In this document: positions 36,965-47,114 of the stretch, piece after piece
How the letters are laid out: every line of letters begins with the position of its first letter
Numbering within the stretch: position 1 is the first letter of the stretch
DNA from: Isoetes taiwanensis
Taxonomy: Eukaryota > Streptophyta > Lycopodiopsida > Isoetales > Isoetaceae
NCBI GenBank assembly: GCA_021234155.1
Contig: JAJEKV010000040.1
Location: 12,733,072-12,797,071 of the forward strand
Length of the DNA: 64,000 bases
Reading direction: 5' to 3'
Translations under genes and position numbers: made by a program
Notes under the pieces: model-generated
The model's input: the letters and a program-made list of their open reading frames with translations, nothing else
Told to the model about the DNA's origin: nothing
Database searches by the model: none

Positions 36965-37263
36965 AACACTATGACAAGGCGCTAGCCGAGGCGCAGACTT
37001 CAAGGGGTCAACTGACGACCAGGCCTCAAGATAACAGCAGACAGAAGTATAACATGGCGTTGGCTGGCATAAGACAATGGCTAGGGTAGTCCATTCCATC
37101 CGCCCTTCTTGTGCACACTTTGCAGATAGGCTGAATCATACTATGACGTGCTTGTAGCCCTCCGGAGACGCAATCCCAAGGAATCACCCTATGGGACTAC
37201 TCCAGGTTACATCTCCCTGGTCCGATGAGGCAAGTCAGAGAAGTTTCTCCTCCCGGATCACAA
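35498..37263 (+). mobile_element. LTR-like family copy, interrupted
   Basis: It starts near TATGACACTCCCAG within the LINE A zinc motif and carries the blocks acgatgctcccatcgtat, cccctcccatggcgac, gaggtgtcattcgtccca, and, after the insertion at 35805-36960, ccattccatccgcccttctt and ctccctggtccgatgaggca. The reverse complement of 61200-61779 matches it block by block. Similarity stops near 37263. It is one of four copies of this family in the window and has no coding capacity. Confidence 0.7.
35805..36969 (+). mobile_element. Poly(A)-tailed retroinsertion with 9-bp target duplication
   Basis: gctaaacac at 35796-35804 is repeated at 36961-36969. Between them lie 1156 bp ending in 31 A residues (36930-36960), with AATAAA at 36909-36914. 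This is the signature of target-primed reverse transcription of a polyadenylated RNA. The first ~250 bp is GC-rich and reads as a 68-codon frame only on the minus strand (36054-35848, MASGKNSRTALKQFQ start), while the rest is plus-oriented and non-coding. That could mean an inverted 5' part. The source may be an L1 3' end or a host mRNA; I recognise neither. Confidence 0.8.
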
Positions 37264-37265
37264 CG

Positions 37266-37596
37266 GTATGTCCCTCGACACTCACCTGATCAGCTATGTC
37301 CCTCGACACTCAGCCGACACATGATATTAAGCGTGGCTTCAGTACAGTACTGGGATTATACCTTCAGGAGGTCATGGAGCTATGTTCCTCGACACTCGCC
37401 TGATCAACTATGTTACACGATATGTATATTCGTACAGTTTGATAGTGGCTCAATCGTGGCTTCAGTACAGATGCTGGGATTATACCTTCAGGAGGTCATG
37501 GAGCTATGTCCCTCAACACTCACCTGATCAACTATGTTACACGTGATCAGCTATGTTACACGATATGTATATTTGTATAGTTTGATAGTGGCTCTT
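37266..37596 (+). repeat. Tandem units resembling a LINE 3' end, upstream of LINE C
   Basis: gtggcttcagtacag, then ctgggattataccttcagga, ggtcatggagctatgt, ctc(g/a)acactc(g/a)cctgatcaac and gatatgtatatt(c/t)gta(c/t)agttt occurs at 37334 and 37457, about 123 bp apart. The two earlier partial units at 37266 and 37294 carry only tatgtccctcgacactca. The unit end tgtacagtttgacag is also found at the 3' end of LINE C (41350-41368), along with the cattcaagagatcgtgga relative at 41266. So these are probably stacked LINE 3' ends. Confidence 0.6.
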
Positions 37597-37619
37597 ATTA
37601 CTGCCACCACCACCCCACC

Positions 37620-38268
37620 ACAGACGATAACCCACGCCCGCACATCGCAAACAGCGAATGCCGCAACATCCACCACGAGCCCGACCACCTCAGAGTTGCA
37701 GGAGCAGAGATGTAGGAGCCACAATGTGGTGGTGCACGGCTTGACAGAGGAGGCAGGAGAGCACTTCATCAACCGACTCCAGACACAGATACTGGCCCGG
37801 ATGACATTCCACACTGCCCGTGCACATTGTTAGGGCGACACGCCATGGGGCCCAGTGCCCTGACTGTCCCCGGGTAGTCAACTTCACAGTCAGGGACGCG
37901 CAAGAGCGAGCAGCCATCCTACGCCAAGGCAGACAGTTGAAGGGGACTGCCTTGTACGTGGACCGAGATCTGACTCCGGCCAGCAAGAGGATCGCAAGCA
38001 TGAGTTGGAGAAAGTCAAGAGTGTCTGCAAACAGGGAGGGGGAGGCACAACAAGACTGGTCCGGGGAAGGATGCAGATCTTCAGGCCACCAAATGCTGAT
38101 GCGGGCACCACAAACTCTCGAGGCCCTTCTGCCGCGACACCAACTGCACATCCTGCTACAATGGCCTCATCTGCCACTGCCGATGGGCCACATGCCGCCT
38201 CCACCTCCACCACCATCCCTTGTTCTACCACCACCAAACCTACTGCTGCTTCTCCTACCAGCAAATAG
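37620..38268 (+). pseudogene. LINE C ORF1 (RRM-type RNA-binding protein), broken
   Basis: A Thr/Ser-rich lead (PPQTITHARTSQTANAATST) is followed by RCRSHNVVVHGLTEEAGEHF, the first strand of an RRM-like fold common to LINE ORF1 proteins. After a frame change near 37830 comes RVVNFTVRDAQERAAILRQG and RQLKGTALYVDRDLTPASKR, the second half of the same domain. A further frame gives a Pro/Ser/Thr tail that stops at 38268. ORF1 proteins coat LINE RNA. Two frame changes rule out a whole product. Confidence 0.75.
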
Positions 38269-38269
38269 G

Positions 38270-39110
38270 GATCGTGCCTGCGCACGGTCTCTTGGAATTG
38301 TCCGGGCTTCCCATGGCAGAAGGGAGACAGTCTCAACTCAGTGGCCACCGATATAGACCTCATTTTCCTCATGGAAACATGGGAGCATGTTAGGCATAGA
38401 CTACCCGACTTGCCAAGATACCATCGCTACTCCGCATTCAATGAATGCACAGGAAAGCAGGGGCACGGAGGGGTCGCCTGCTACTACCGGACAGCCCTGG
38501 CACAGTCAGTTTCCTTGTGCAAGACGGACAAACATAACAGGTGTGCATGCAGGATTGCAGTGGTAGCCCCCTCTTTGTGGCAGCCTGCTACTTCCCACAT
38601 GCCGAAAGCAACTTCTATCACAACCATCCGGATGTGGATAGGTTGGAGCCCTATGTCGATCTATACGATGACATACAACAGCATAAACAGCAAGGTAGGG
38701 TCATGCTCGTTGGAGACTTCAATGCTCGCACTGGCACGGAACAGTCGATGAGATTTGACCCTCTCGCAGATGATGTGTTGCAGCTGAGCCCTTCAGCAGG
38801 AGCTTGACCACGGGCATCAGCTGACATTCAGGTCTCGCGCTATGGGAGGTAGTTGTTGGCTGCTTTGCAGTATCTTTGACCTTGTGATTTGCAATGGACT
38901 AGCACACTAGGCGTCCTCCAGCCAGCATACTTGCAGGCAGGAAAACCAGGGAGGTGGGTCCAGTGTGGTAGACTATGTTTTAGTGGCCAAGCAGGACATG
39001 CATCTCGTCAAACATTTTCAACAGCTGGTAGGGATGAGGAGGTGGACTCAGACCACCTATCGCTCTACTTTCGCGTAACCGGTGGTTCGATGCCGAGTGC
39101 AAAGAATGCA
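38270..39110 (+). pseudogene. LINE C AP-type endonuclease, broken
   Basis: Starts TVSWNCPGFPWQKG, then DIDLIFLMETWEHV (catalytic Glu), HGGVACYYRT, then in another frame FVAACYFPHAES, DLYDDIQQHKQQGRVMLVGD and FNARTG (the GDFNARxG motif). The final DH motif is near 39053 (DSDHLSLYF). Frame changes occur near 38570 and after 38800. In active relatives it nicks the target DNA. Confidence 0.75.
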
Positions 39111-39157
39111 AACGCTGGCTTCGCCAAGTCACAGACCCTGCTCTACGCTCGGATGCA

Positions 39158-40640
39158 GTGAAGCAATACCGCACTTTCCTTAAGGCTAGAAAGGCCAGGT
39201 ACATTGCGGCCCATCAACAGAAAATGTTCTTCCTCCTGGAACGTCATCCCAGGACATTCTGGCGAAGAGGGCTTAGGAGGCCAGTGCTGCCCACAGGAAA
39301 CATCACTCCAGACCAGTGGGGGCAATACCTGCAGCAGCTCTACAACCCGGAGGGTGCACGGGCGGCATTATCCCCACAGCAGGGCCCCGTACTAGAAATC
39401 ATGGAGGCGGAGGTAGCACAAGGGCTGCAACGTCTAGCCAATGGAAAAGCACCAGACCTTAAAGGCATGCAGGCAGAGTTACTCAAGTGGGCAGGACCTT
39501 CCAAGGCGCCGGTACTGATCGACATATTCAACAAGGCATTGCGGGAAGGTTTTTCCCCGCAATGGACCACTAGCAGGGTTGTCCCAATCTATAAGGCAGG
39601 AGACCCGCATTGCCCGACCAATTACCGGACCATCATGATCAACTCAGTGTTTGCAAAGCTTCTCCCGGCATCCTCGAGCGGCAGTTGACAAGATGGGCAG
39701 AAGCAACAGGAGTCCGGGCACTCCTATAGGCAGGATTTAGGCCGAGGCACTCAACCATAGATCATATCTTCGCACTGCGGACTCTAATTGAGGACAACAG
39801 GAACCGTCGGCAAGATCTGTATTGCTGCTTCGTAGACTTCACCAAGGCTTTTGACACTGTGCCTCGGGAAAAGCTGTGGGCAAGTTTGCAGCAGCTAGAC
39901 GTCCCTGCCGAACTGCAGAATGCGGTGTACATGTTATATGAGACATGCATCGGCCGGCTGCAAATGTCAGGCCAACCATTCGAGAGCAGTATCGGGGTCC
40001 GCCAGGGATGCCCTCTCTCTCGCACACTATTTGGCCTGTATACTGATAAGCTGGAGAGATGGCTCACTGATAATAGAGGCACTGGGGCTCACCTCCTACA
40101 CCAGATCATCAGGCAGTTGATCTATGCTGACGATGTGGACCTCCTAGCACACACTCAGGCAGACATGCAACGCCATCTCGATGCCCTAGACACATTTTGC
40201 CAGGAGACTGACATGCGTATCAACTTAGCCAAAACCAAGGTGGTTCTGGTATCGTCTGCACGCCAGCCACGGCCTCCAATCCTCACTTATCGTGGCCAAA
40301 ATGTTGAAGTGGTGTCCGCTTACAAATATTTGGGGGTGGAATTCCCGTCGGCCATCAACTGGGACAATTCTATCCGGCTGCGAGCCGCAACAGGTTGGAA
40401 GGCACTTTATGCAATAGAGAACAATAGTCACAAGGCAGAGCTGTATGATTGTTTGGACCTACCAATCGCACCTATTCAAGGTGCTAGTAGAACCTGTGCT
40501 TTTGTACAGTGTCGAGGTCTGGGGCCCGGTGATTTCCCTCGCCACTTGGAATGACTTGGAGCAGGTGCAGAAAGCTTTCTTGCCACGGGCCCTGGGGGTG
40601 AAGCCCACAGTCCCATGCCAGATACTGCTGCAAGAAATAG
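39158..40640 (+). pseudogene. LINE C reverse transcriptase, broken
   Basis: RT blocks in order: NGKAPDLKGMQAELLKWAGP, TSRVVPIYKAGDPHCPTNYR and TIMINSVFAKLL (39158-39688), then after a short frame break QAGFRPRHSTIDH (near 39730), YCCFVDFTKAFDTVPREKLW, SIGVRQGCPLSRTLFGLYTD and RQLIYADDVDLLAHT with the YADD catalytic motif, then AKTKVVLVSSARQPR and YKYLGVEFPS (39859-40554). The two open parts are joined by about 170 bp with a stop (ctatag at 39724). This is the most intact RT in the window. Confidence 0.85.
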
Positions 40641-41320
40641 GTTATTTGCCTTTTCAAAGGTGGGCCCTTGGCAGACACATCGTCTACTTCCAGAAGGTGG
40701 TCAGCATGGATGATGCTCGTCTCCTTAACCTTGCTTACACTGTGGCAATGGGGCCTCAACGCCTAAAAGCCTGCTGGCAGGAAAAGAGAGCTCAGTGGCT
40801 GGCCAGATGGAATGTGTAGGAGCACAGGTGCATCCAAGTGCAAACGGAGGCAGATCGCCGCAGCCTCAGACAGTACCTTGACGCATGCTTTCTCAGTAAG
40901 CTATGAGATGCCAGCACCCTTGAACAGGTCAAGACGGCACATTATCAATGCCACATAAATCCCATACTGGAGCGGGGCCCGTAATGCTACCTGCGCACTC
41001 ATCTACCCATGAAAAAGCACAGATCCATTGCCTCTATCCGCACAAGTGGACACCATCTCCGGATTGAGACGGGGAGATGGGTTGGGGGGCTGTGTCAGGA
41101 GAGGCTTTGTCAACGCTGTCAGGTTGGAGCTGTGGAAGACGAATGCCACATACTTCAGAGTTGTTCGGCATATGATGATATTTGGATACGCTATACTGAG
41201 CTGGTCTGTCCCGGCCAGCCCCTGCATGAGATGCTGAGCACGAGCTCGGTACGGAGGGGCTCATACATTCAAGAGATCGTGGATCGCCGAGATCAGCTCG
41301 GTCCTCGGGCACTTACTTGA
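40445..41320 (+). pseudogene. LINE C C-terminal region with CCHC-type zinc motif
   Basis: The frame 40445-40819 has VEPVLLYSVEVWGP and EQVQKAFLPRALGVKPTVPC, as in the thumb and linker of such LINEs. The frame 41009-41320 has GHHLRIETGRW, then CQRCQVGAVEDECHILQSC (Cx2C...Hx4C spacing), and ends in RDQLGPRALT before a stop at 41319. The zinc motif is shared with LINE D (CRICDAGKIEDEEHMVKEC) and probably binds the template RNA or target DNA. Confidence 0.75.
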
Positions 41321-41502
41321 TACATGTACATATTTCTGTCTATATTTCTATTTGTACAGTTTGACAGCAAACTGTCACGGTTTTTCCCCCAAAACAATCC
41401 TTTAGGGCGGGAGGGTGTTTTTTAACCCGGATAGTAATATGCTTGCTGCGCCTCCCGTTTGGGTCCCATAGGCCAACTGGTCTCCGTGGACGATAAGAAT
41501 CC

Positions 41503-41622
41503 TATTCTATTCTATTCTATTCTATTCTATTCTATTCTATTCTATTCTTATTGGGTCCCAAAGGTCGATTGGTCTTCGTAGACGATAAAAACTATTTTAT
41601 TCTATTCTATTCTATTCTATTC
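41503..41622. repeat. (TATTC)n tails of LINE C
   Basis: Nine TATTC units at 41503-41547 and five at 41598-41622, separated by a near-copy of the last bases of the LINE C 3' UTR. Confidence 0.9.
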
Positions 41623-41639
41623 TTTTCTTTTTAATGGTT

Positions 41640-42180
41640 TTTTCCCTAAGATTGCCTAACTTATAATTTATCTAATGTTTTAATTCAAATCGTAAGTGTT
41701 ATTTTTGTCAAGATTTGTATCTGTGTTCGCATCTGTGTTCCTTCTATAAGTCCTCTGCGCTACACCCCCAAGCTTGTGCCATAACATTGTCTTTTTGTAG
41801 TATCTATCAAGAAGCACTTCATGAATGATCTCCACTTATTTCTCCGTCATTTCTAACAACTTTGGTGATTCCATAATTTCCTCTAGATTTGATGTGTACT
41901 TCAAGGCGTATATAAAAAACTTTAAACCTTTAAGTGTGGAGGTAGATTCAATTTATGAGATTGAGTCCCCATTTCTTACTAATAGAAAATGGACATGCCC
42001 ACCTTGAAGCTAGCTTCTTGAATCCTACCTCAGCTTACTTGACTTTAATCTTTAACCAAACTTGGTCTCAAATCTCGAATTCTTGCATATCTTGCCAAAA
42101 GTTATTTACATATTTATGTTTTGAACACCAGGTTGACATGCGTGTAGTGTAATAGTGTAAGACAGTGATAGTTGTACTTA
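41640..42180. other. No recognisable gene
   Basis: AT-rich sequence with short open frames on the plus strand and no motif. Confidence 0.35.
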
Positions 42181-42181
42181 A

Positions 42182-42513
42182 TCATAAAACAGAGCATATT
42201 TGAAAGTCCACCAAGTGTATGTAGTTTACCCACTTGGATTCACTACTGCAAAGTTTCAAGACGTAGTTTCTCATGTCCTCAAGGATCCAATTGTTGCGCT
42301 TCCTCTGCGCTCCGTCTGACCATATGTTTGAGGATGATATGTTTTCTGCATCCCATGAAGTGTAAAGATCTCCCCCACTTAGATTCACTACTAAAACGTT
42401 TCAAGGCATAGTTTCTCAGCATGTCCTCAAGGATCCAATTGTTGTGCTCCATCTGCCCATCTGTTTGAGGATAATATGTTTTCTGCATCCTATCAAGTCT
42501 AAAGATTTCCTAA
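42182..42513 (-). pseudogene. Ty3/gypsy integrase fragment, duplicated in tandem
   Basis: The minus strand reads YYPQTDGQMEHNNWILEDML, then RNYALKRFSSESKW, the integrase core region just before the last catalytic Glu. The same ~145-bp DNA is present twice in a row, starting at about 42229 and 42374 (cccactt(g/a)gattcactact, then ctcatgtcctcaaggatcca). The second protein copy ends in KWVNYIHLVDF. No other part of the element is nearby. Confidence 0.75.
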
Positions 42514-43240
42514 ATGAATAACAAGCACTATCTAAGGTTGTATCAGTGGTTCTAAGATCAGATTTTTTATCACACAAAGCTTCATAGTGGTTTACTTACT
42601 CGGCCTAAAAGTACGTTGAGGTTTTTTCTCTACCTCAAACTTTGGACATTTTAATGATGCAGAACAAACCCATGACGAGAAGCTTGCATCCTCTGTTCAA
42701 AAGCTTGCATCTTCTAAGTTCAAAAGCCACTGAATCCCACAATTTAGAAGCATACTTTGCCACGTCAAGAATCTGCCAGCATGCCTCTAAGTACCACAGA
42801 AGCTGGATTCAGCTCTCACCTGTTCATGCAAAAACCATAGTTACTTAAGCTTTGGAAGGATTTGAGACATCCAATTTCCAAACCAAGGATAGAACAAAAG
42901 TTCCGTATAGTTGGTTTTCAATCCAATTTATCATGCAGAACCAAGAATCTTAATACACATTTATTTTTCTGCAGGAAGATGTTATCTCAAAGCTGCTTGA
43001 CAGTACCAAATGACCAGATGCTCACCAATAGCCAAACCTTTTAATAGGATCAAGTCGCATGAGTTCCTTCGTTCATTAGGACATCATGGTTGATGTTAGG
43101 AGCTGTTAAAACCTATGTGGCTTGTAACTGGACCATATAAATCCGCCAGGAAAATGATTTTCATTGTCTTATGTCTGGTAGTCCTTCTTTCTGCTGCTAT
43201 ATAACCTGGGACCAAATCATTTTTGCAAATCACTTTGTCA
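42514..43240. other. No recognisable gene
   Basis: Short frames on both strands. The last ~150 bp may be 3' flank of the PPR pseudogene on the minus strand. A doubled phrase (aagcttgcatc(c/t)tct) is at 42680 and 42702. Confidence 0.35.
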
Positions 43241-45227
43241 ATCCATCTGCGCATTGGCATAGATTTTTGAAATAAGCATATGCCCTGCAGTAGAACCATA
43301 ATCTAGATCAACAATCTTCGTATAGCAATATCCCCCAGTACAACATTCTTATACATAGTGCAGGCATTTAGGAGAGCCATCCAACCGATAATATTGTGTT
43401 CTCTGGTCGACTGAAGTATTTTCCATGCTTCTTCGAAACAGCCTGCTCGTCCCAGAAGGTTGACCATGCAATTATAATGCAATGCATTTGGTGCCACTCC
43501 ATAGCATTCCCTCATAAGTCTAAAATGCCAAAGACCTTCATCCACCAAGCCTGCATGATTGCAGCCATCCAGAATGCCAAGAAATGTCACATCGTTTGGC
43601 CTGATTCCATTTCGCTGCATAACCTCAAAATACTGCATAGCCAATGCCACGTAGCCATGCTGTCCATACCCAGCAATCATGGTGTTCCATGATGCTACAT
43701 CTCGGTTTGGCAGCCTGTCAAAAACTTCAAGCGCTTCTAGCAAGCTTCCACAGTCTAAGTACATGTTAATAAGAGTGCTCCCCAATATAGTGTCCACTTT
43801 CAAACTACCTTTAATAACTTCATTGTGGAGATACCTAGCCTGCAGTATTGCCCGATACAGCCTGCTGCTTTGGAAGTGCTCAAAAATGTTATTTTATCAG
43901 GCTTTATGCCTTCGTTTTGCATCCTCCAAAAATACTCCAAGGCAAGAAAGCCTTCATTAGACTGAGCATATCCATCAATCATAGCAGTCCAAGAGACAAT
44001 GTCAGGATCAGGTAATTTACCAAAGACTTTGCATGCCTCATCCATGTTTTCACACTTAGCATACATATCGATGAGTGCGTTCCCCAGAACAGGCTCCAAT
44101 TGACAATCTCCCATTACTAGTTGGCTGTGCAGATACCTTCCTTGCTCGATGGCCTTGATGTTGCTGCAGGCTTTCATTGTACTGAGGAATATTACTCTGT
44201 CTGGCTTTATACCTTCCCGTTCCATTTTGTCAAACCATGCCATGGCGAGGAGACTTTCTCCATGTTGAGAATATCCATCAATCATTGAACCCCAGGTTAT
44301 AATATTTCTTGTTGTCAATTTGCAAAATGCATTCTCTGCTTCCTGAAAACTTCCGCATTTGACATACATATCAACAATGGCATTTGCCATTTTGCCATCA
44401 TGATGAAGCCCATTTTCAATAATTTGATCATGGAAGTATCTGCCTTGCTGCATGTCTGCATTGCTACCACATGATTTTAAAATACAAAAAAATGTAACTT
44501 TGCTTGGCTTTATGCCCTCATGTGTCATCTCTTCAAATAAACCGAAGGCAAGACCATCTTCTCCATTATACGAAAATCCAGCTATCATTGTATTCCACAA
44601 TACCACATCTTTATTTTTTGAACTGCGGAATAACTTCATTGCAGATTCTAAGCAGCCACATTTAGCATACATATCAATAAGAGAACTTACCAAAAATATA
44701 TCACACTGAAGCCCATTACAGATTATGTGGTGATGAGCCATTCTTCCCTGGTCAAGGGCTAATGTCAGGGTGCATACTTTTATTATGGCAAGGTACACAT
44801 ACTTGTCACAAGCTATACCATTTTGCAGCATTTCATAATAAAGTTCTAACGTGGCAATCCTTTTCAAAATATTGACATGGGCTGAAAGAATTGAACCCCA
44901 TGTAGAAACATCGGGTTCTGGCATTTCGTTAAATACTTGGTTGCCTTCTTCCAAGCATCCGCAGGAAGCAAAGAGTCGAATAAGGCGTTCATGAAAAACG
45001 GGAATGGAATCATACCCATATTGTAACATAAGAGTCTGAATTCGTCTGCCAGATTTGAGATCTTTCCTCCTGACGCATCCTTGCAAAAGGCCGGAAACAT
45101 CATCAACATTGAGATGGATATTTTGTTGCTCAGTAACCTCGAGTATCTCTTCTATGCGCCTTTCCTTATTCAATTTCCTCAAATTGTTGAGCTTATCTGC
45201 GTTGTGCAATTGCCCATTTACAGACAA
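43241..45227 (-). pseudogene. PLS-class PPR protein gene with two frameshifts
   Basis: A 475-codon frame (45227-43800) starts MSVNGQLHNADKLNN and carries about nine PPR-type repeats. Examples: SLIDMYAKCGCLESAMKLF, DVVLWNTMIAGFSYNGEDGL, GIKPSKVTFFCILKSCGS, NALIDMYAKCENMDEACKVF. A second frame (43803-43303) continues TLINMYLDCGSLLEALEVFD, DVASWNTMIAGYGQHGYVAL, RPNDVTFLGILDGCNHAGLV and the E-type WMALLNACTMYKNVVLGDIA. Reading passes between frames at a GGG (minus) at 43851-43853, and again near 43312 into DLDYGSTAGHMLISKIYANA, more of the E domain. Each join looks like loss of one base. PPR proteins of this class bind organelle RNA and direct C-to-U editing; no DYW end was found. No transit peptide is clear. 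It may be recently dead, or the bases may be assembly errors. Confidence 0.8.
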
Positions 45228-45454
45228 ACAAGCATACGATGGCCGATTCTTCTCATAGAAAAGACAGGAAAGATTAATTAGTGCAATACTGAAACACAGA
45301 CCCGAGAAGAAGTTACTGTTCTTACGATTATTAGTTGGGGCTGCATGTCTATATTTTCGTTTTCGTCTCGCTAAACATCGAAATTTGGCGTATATAGTTG
45401 TGTTAAACGATACATTGAAACAAATATATTACTATTTTCATTACATTACTTTAT

Positions 45455-46405
45455 GGACTCTAAATGGGTCTTGTAACTAATGGGTTTGGGAAAAAAAAAA
45501 ATTTAAAAATCTCTCAGCCCTTGGATATTATTGCACACCGTACACGTGGCAAAATCCAAACCAAATCAGAAGGAGCTCCATGCTCCAGCCAGTGCAGAGA
45601 TCAGATTCACGATCCAGATTCATGGGGAGAGACGCAGAGACTCAAGAGCCGGAGACCTGTAATGTAAAGAAATGTCTTTGGCTCCATCCTTCTGCTGGCG
45701 TCCAACCACAAGAATGCAACCCTCCAAAAACCAATCAAATAAAAACATGTTCCCCATTTTTGCATAACCGAGGCATAATTTTTGCAGAATGGAGGTGCCT
45801 AGGCCCATGCGTCCACAGCAAGAAGGAGCCATCTTTGAAACCATCAAAAATCTAAATATCCCATCCATTGGATGCTTTCTAGGGCCTGGAAAAGAGCTTC
45901 TCGATCAGCCATGATGCCATAGCCATAGCCATAGCCATAGCCATAGCCATAGCCATAGCCATAGCCATAGCCATAGCCATAGCCATAGCCATAGCCAAGG
46001 CCTTCATTTAAGAGCTGCTGCAACGATTCAAAGCGGCATTCGGCAACTGGATACTGTTTAATCTACATATTCTAAGCTTGAACAAAGGAAGCATTTACAA
46101 CCAAGGAGAAGCGTTCACAAAGACCATCTGGCCCATGATGGCACTGATTTGCAAGCCACAGCATAGACCAGCAAATCCAAGACAGGAATTGGAAGATACA
46201 ATTTGCTATCCGGCTCCAACAAATCTGGAAAACCATGTGCAGATCCGCACATCTCCACGCACTTGCACGAATTGGGAAGGGGCATGCTTCTATCGCCCAC
46301 GAATGTAAGGCCAAAAAAAAAAACCAAAGAAAAAGCCAACAGCCAGTGCTTTTTTGGAATTCCAAAATTTAAACCTGTGTGGAAGAATGATTGCAGAACT
46401 CTAAT
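45455..46405 (-). repeat. Dispersed repeat R2, copy 2, with expanded hexamer
   Basis: Second copy of the 30250-31153 repeat, in the same orientation. The minus strand keeps a frame at 46339-46115 with a signal-like start (MAFSLVFFFGLTFVGDRS) and the core CVEMCGSAHGFPDLLEPD. The hexamer array (CCATAG) at 45916-45997 is 82 bp, ten units longer than in copy 1. Downstream the minus strand reads REALFQALESIQWMGYLDF and stops. The two copies differ by substitutions that change amino acids freely, so the frame is unlikely to be under selection here. Confidence 0.6.
45916..45997. repeat. (CCATAG)n microsatellite
   Basis: About 13.7 perfect units. The matching place in copy 1 (30727-30748) has about 3.7 units. 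Confidence 0.95.
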
Positions 46406-46568
46406 CTATTGCAACCCTTGGATGGTAGGATATTTTAAGTAATATTCCCTATGAAGGGCCAGCAACTTTTTTAAATCATAATCTTTTGCAAAACAAACAA
46501 TTAAAATTACACTCTTCTTTACAATTCAATAACTTTATCACAACATATGTAATTGTGTTTGGCATTTT

Positions 46569-46604
<36 letters not shown>

Positions 46605-47114
46605 TCATGGTTCTGTGCCGCAATCCAGGTTTCCCTTTTGTTGCCACGTTTTTTTTTTCAGAAATCCATTGAAACATATGGCGTTCGCTCCTATCTAATC
46701 TGGCTATGGCAGCATGCTCGAGCTCTTCTTGCCACATTGCCGGATCATTCTGGCTGTTTTTTTGCTGTCGGAATTCGCCTGGAGACAGCTATGCCACATG
46801 CTGGCTACAGCTCTGCCATATATTCTTGAATGCATGTATATTTAAGAGTCCACATCTTCTACAGCTGCTCCTACTCTCAAATCGGGTTGTTTTGGATCGC
46901 TTATAGAGGTTTCTAAAGAAATTCGTCTTATTTCAGTAAGCTCTCTGATTTTGGTTTTCCATAGTAGATTAAACTACGTGCATCCTCAAAGTTTAAGTTA
47001 TTTCTGAAGAAGTTAGGTTGTTTGCTAACCTAAAGAACACGGTGAGCAAGGACAGAACTATGGCTATGACAAAAGGAGATTTTTCATGTGTGGCACATTT
47101 TTGCGAGCAAATGG
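46406..47114. other. No recognisable gene; 31-base T run
   Basis: The T-run at 46569-46599 could be the tail of a minus-strand retroposon, but no body is recognisable. A shorter T-run follows at 46651. Confidence 0.4.

Larger units (their letters stand above)
37600..41622 (+). mobile_element. LINE C: nearly full-length APE-type LINE
   Basis: The order ORF1, endonuclease, RT, C-terminal zinc motif, 3' tail is complete, though frameshifts and stops break the frames. The 3' end at 41503-41547 is nine TATTC units with no poly(A). A second short copy of the last ~45 bp of 3' UTR (ttgggtccca, ggtc, attggtcttcgtagacgata) and another TATTC run (41598-41622) follow at once. No target duplication was found. 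Its parts are listed separately. Confidence 0.85.

Noticed and set aside
37560-38372. Long minus-strand frames over LINE C ORF1
   Set aside because: Mirror frames of a GC-rich coding strand; the plus strand carries the RRM-type ORF1 motifs.
41503-41622. A CRISPR-like or satellite array
   Set aside because: Five-base perfect units without spacers, placed exactly at LINE 3' ends.
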